DNA from: Cytobacillus oceanisediminis
Lineage (GTDB): Bacteria; Bacillota; Bacilli; Bacillales; Cytobacillaceae
Length of the DNA: 64,000 nt
Assembly: GCF_004366035.1 (NCBI RefSeq)
Contig: NZ_SOEE01000013.1
Location: 1 to 64,000 of the forward strand
Direction of reading: 5' to 3'
In this document: piece by piece, positions 62,335-64,000 of the stretch
Numbering within the stretch: position 1 is the stretch's first letter
How the letters are laid out: every line of letters starts with the position of its first letter
Position numbers and translations under genes: made by a program
Notes under the pieces: generated by a model
Told to the model about the DNA's origin: nothing
Databases searched by the model: none
The model's input: only the letters and a program-made list of their open reading frames with translations

Positions 62335-62450
62335 ATTCAACCCCTCCTCACATCACACTCTCGACGACCGGCGTCTAAGGTCTTTCAACCCACAGCATGA
62401 CCGAGTGCCTCCATTGATAAGGGTAAGGAGACATCACCACGTTAAAGAAC
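62335..62450 (-). ncRNA. EAR (eps-associated RNA), processive antitermination element
   Basis: About 115 bases of unusually GC-rich, structured sequence between epsB and epsC, exactly where EAR lies in Bacillales eps operons. On the minus strand it includes GTGATGTCTCCTTACCC, GGAGGCACTCGGTCATGC, GGGTTGAAAGACCTTAGACG and CCGGTCGTCGAGAGTGTGATG, with pairs such as CACTC/GAGTG and GGTC/GACC. EAR promotes read-through of terminators in long eps operons. Identification rests on position and remembered sequence; a covariance search with the Rfam EAR model would settle it. Confidence 0.85.
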
Positions 62451-62481
62451 ATTTCATTCTAAATAACGAACAATACCTTTT

Positions 62482-62512
62482 AAAAAAATATGTCAGCTCC
62501 TAGCTGAACATA
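62482..62512 (-). terminator. terminator-like hairpin between epsB and EAR
   Basis: On the minus strand ATGTTCAGCT-AGG-AGCTGACAT (one bulged base) is followed by ATTTTTTT, just past the epsB stop. It lies upstream of EAR, so EAR cannot act on it in the same transcript; partial termination here would set the epsAB to epsC ratio. Confidence 0.65.
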
Positions 62513-62523
62513 CTACTTTTTTA

Positions 62524-63195
62524 CTAGTTTTTCTCATTTAAAATAACTCCGACAATCTTTGATTTTGCATACTCTAAGACTTTTCTTGACTCGATAGCAC
62601 TTTCCATTTTTGTTTTGTCCTTCCTAACTACGAGAACAACACCATTACTTAAATTGGCGAGGATTTTTGTATCTGTTACTTCAAGTACTGGGGGAGAGTC
62701 GATTAAAATGATGTCGTAAAGGGAGCTTACTTTTTGCAGCAGCTGTTTCATCATTTCTGATGCAAGTAATTCAGCAGGATTAAAAGGGATTGTGCCGCTT
62801 GTTAGAATATCCAGACTGCCAATTTCTGAAGATAGAACTGTTTCTTCAAAGCTGACCTTTCCTGTCAGAATATCTGTTAAACCGGTATTATTGGCTGTCT
62901 TAAAAATATGATGCACACTTGGGTTTCTTAAACTCCCATCAATAAGGAGAACCTTTTCTTTTTGCTGGGCCATTGACACGGCAATATTGGAAGCTGTCGT
63001 AGACTTCCCTTCCCATTTTCCTGGTGAAGTTATCAGCAGAGTATTGCTTTTTCTCTCTCCGTTAATAAAATAGAGATTTGTTCGTATAGTCCGATATTGT
63101 TCAGAAATGATCGATTCAGGGTTCGTGTAGGCAATCAAATTCCGTTTCCTAACGGCTGATTCTGATTTTCTTTTACTTAAAACCAATCGTTTCAC
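62524..63195 (-). CDS. epsB: bacterial tyrosine kinase, EpsB/CpsD type
   Basis: A 223-residue P-loop kinase: EQYRTIRTNLYFING (activator contact), Walker A LITSPGKWEGKSTTASNIA, Walker A' KVLLIDGSLRNP, Walker B IILIDSPPVLEVTD. It forms a ring with EpsA and cycles phosphate to control polymer length. The protein ends at VGVILNEKN with only one Tyr in the last 30 residues, so the Tyr cluster usual for CpsD/EpsB tails is missing. The start overlaps epsA by 23 bases. Confidence 0.9.
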   Translation of the reverse strand: MKRLVLSKRKSESAVRKRNLIAYTNPESIISEQYRTIRTNLYFINGERKSNTLLITSPGKWEGKSTTASNIAVSMAQQKEKVLLIDGSLRNPSVHHIFKTANNTGLTDILTGKVSFEETVLSSEIGSLDILTSGTIPFNPAELLASEMMKQLLQKVSSLYDIILIDSPPVLEVTDTKILANLSNGVVLVVRKDKTKMESAIESRKVLEYAKSKIVGVILNEKN

Positions 63196-63898
63196 CTCTG
63201 AACTCTAATTTTGTTTGTCTGTTCTTTCTTTTGTTTACATTCTTTTTATTTATTTTTGAAACGCTTCCCAACACTTGGATGCCGAGTACAGATTCAATAT
63301 CCTTTTCAGATTTAATTGAATCATCAAGAGAGTCAATTAAGAAGATTAAACCGATCCCTGCAATAATCCCAAAGATGAAAGCAGCAATAATAATTTTATT
63401 TTGATTATCTTCATTAATTGGTATCAGATTTATTTTTGCTTCTGACAAAACTCTCACATCTTCGAATCCCATTATGTTGGGAATTTCTTCAATAAATACT
63501 TTGGCAGTTGTATTGGCAATATCCGCAGCTCTCGTTGGATTGGTATCAGTGACAGTGATTTTTACAACCTGGGTATCATCAATACTGCCGACATTAATAC
63601 TGCCAGCAAGTGAACTTGGAGACCTCTCAAGTTCCAGTTCCCTAATTACTTTTTCCAATACTATTGTGTCTTTAATAATTACCTGTAGAGTATTTCGATA
63701 ACCCGTCTCAGCGTTTATTATGATATTTGTCGAAGTTTCATATAATGGAACTGTCTTGTTAGCATTGCTATAAAACCACCCAGCTGCTGTTGCTAGAACA
63801 GCAAAAACAATTACAATCCAAAAACGTTTTTTAATTACCCTAAACAAATCTTTTAGATTTATTTCTTTAGCTACTCTTTGATCTTGAAAATGATTCAT
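63173..63898 (-). CDS. epsA: EpsA/Wzz-family chain length regulator and kinase activator
   Basis: A 241-residue membrane protein: a short cytoplasmic N-terminus (INLKDLFRVIKKR), helix 1 (FWIVIVFAVLATAAGWFY), an outer domain of about 130 residues with NTAKVFIEEIPNIMGFEDV, helix 2 (IIIAAFIFGIIAGIGLIFLI) and a cytoplasmic tail that activates EpsB. The ATG at 63898 has AAGGTGG upstream; the frame is open to 63973, across the operator. First gene of the eps-type operon. Confidence 0.92.
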   Translation of the reverse strand: MNHFQDQRVAKEINLKDLFRVIKKRFWIVIVFAVLATAAGWFYSNANKTVPLYETSTNIIINAETGYRNTLQVIIKDTIVLEKVIRELELERSPSSLAGSINVGSIDDTQVVKITVTDTNPTRAADIANTTAKVFIEEIPNIMGFEDVRVLSEAKINLIPINEDNQNKIIIAAFIFGIIAGIGLIFLIDSLDDSIKSEKDIESVLGIQVLGSVSKINKKNVNKRKNRQTKLEFRGETIGFK

Positions 63899-63927
63899 AA
63901 AAACCACCTTATTGATATGATTTAAGT

Positions 63928-63943
63928 GTTCTGAATAAAGAAC
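63928..63943. promoter_or_regulatory. SinR-type operator before epsA
   Basis: GTTC (63928-63931) and GAAC (63940-63943) face each other; on the minus strand GTTCTTT (63943-63937) is a perfect SinR box and the partner reads GTTCTGA. The site is 30-45 bases upstream of the epsA ATG, where SinR operators lie in B. subtilis. The operon promoter should be just beyond it, in 63944-64000. Confidence 0.65.
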
Positions 63944-64000
63944 TATTAGATCAAAAAATTTTTTTGATAACAATTTTTATAGGTTTTACACCATAATTAA

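Noticed and set aside
1..64000. CRISPR arrays
   Set aside because: No regularly spaced repeat series was seen; the only short tandem repeat is the GGGTTT tract at 48950.

Overview
The window is a chromosomal segment of a Bacillaceae bacterium (Bacillus sensu lato). The evidence is the 5' end of a Bacillus-type 16S rRNA, AGGAGG-type ribosome binding sites throughout, a FosB/Lsa-type resistance set, a remnant of a Ger(x)C germination gene, and an exopolysaccharide operon organised like epsA-O of Bacillus subtilis, with an EAR antitermination RNA and SinR-type operator boxes. I cannot fix the species.

Layout. (1) 1-2900: start of an rRNA operon read leftwards with tandem promoters, a cluster of DnaA-box-like 9-mers, a small membrane protein, an EamA transporter and an MgtC-family protein. 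(2) 2909-30383: an accessory island. It starts at an intact tRNA-Ala(GGC) and ends at a 43-bp direct repeat (42/43 identical) of that tRNA from anticodon loop to 3' end, the footprint of tRNA-targeted integration; no integrase survives. It carries a VanRS/VanY/VanZ-like envelope set without ligase genes, an Lsa-type ABC-F gene with an upstream leader peptide, a FecB-type gene broken by a small inversion, fosB, a Vpr-like protease facing an XRE-TPR regulator, a K+ channel/ATP-grasp/DUF350 operon, and a second protease module. In that module a dockerin-bearing S8 protease, a lipoprotein consisting of only the protease propeptide domain, and a divergent XRE-TPR regulator share a TTTGAT-N24-ATCAAA operator. 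(3) 30431-35205: a RiPP-like cluster read leftwards: Gly/Asn-rich precursor, HPr-kinase-like kinase, PqqD-like binder, S26-like peptidase, ABC exporter and nucleotidyltransferase. This resembles the accessory part of paeninodin lasso clusters but has no cyclase. Its promoter carries three consensus SinR boxes. (4) 35316-41402: a VanZ-like protein, a decayed phosphoesterase, and two divergent parallel beta-helix proteins. (5) 41460-63943: an eps-type operon read leftwards from epsA, with a SinR-like repressor gene embedded in it.

How it works together. EpsA/EpsB control chain synthesis, and EAR lets polymerase read through terminators into epsC. EpsC, GalU, GalE and EpsL/M/N supply and load sugars, the glycosyltransferases extend the repeat, and EpsG and the flippase polymerise and export it. 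The embedded SinR-like protein probably represses the operon through the palindromic box before epsA and may repress the RiPP-like cluster through its own boxes, tying a modified peptide to the biofilm programme. That last link is inference.
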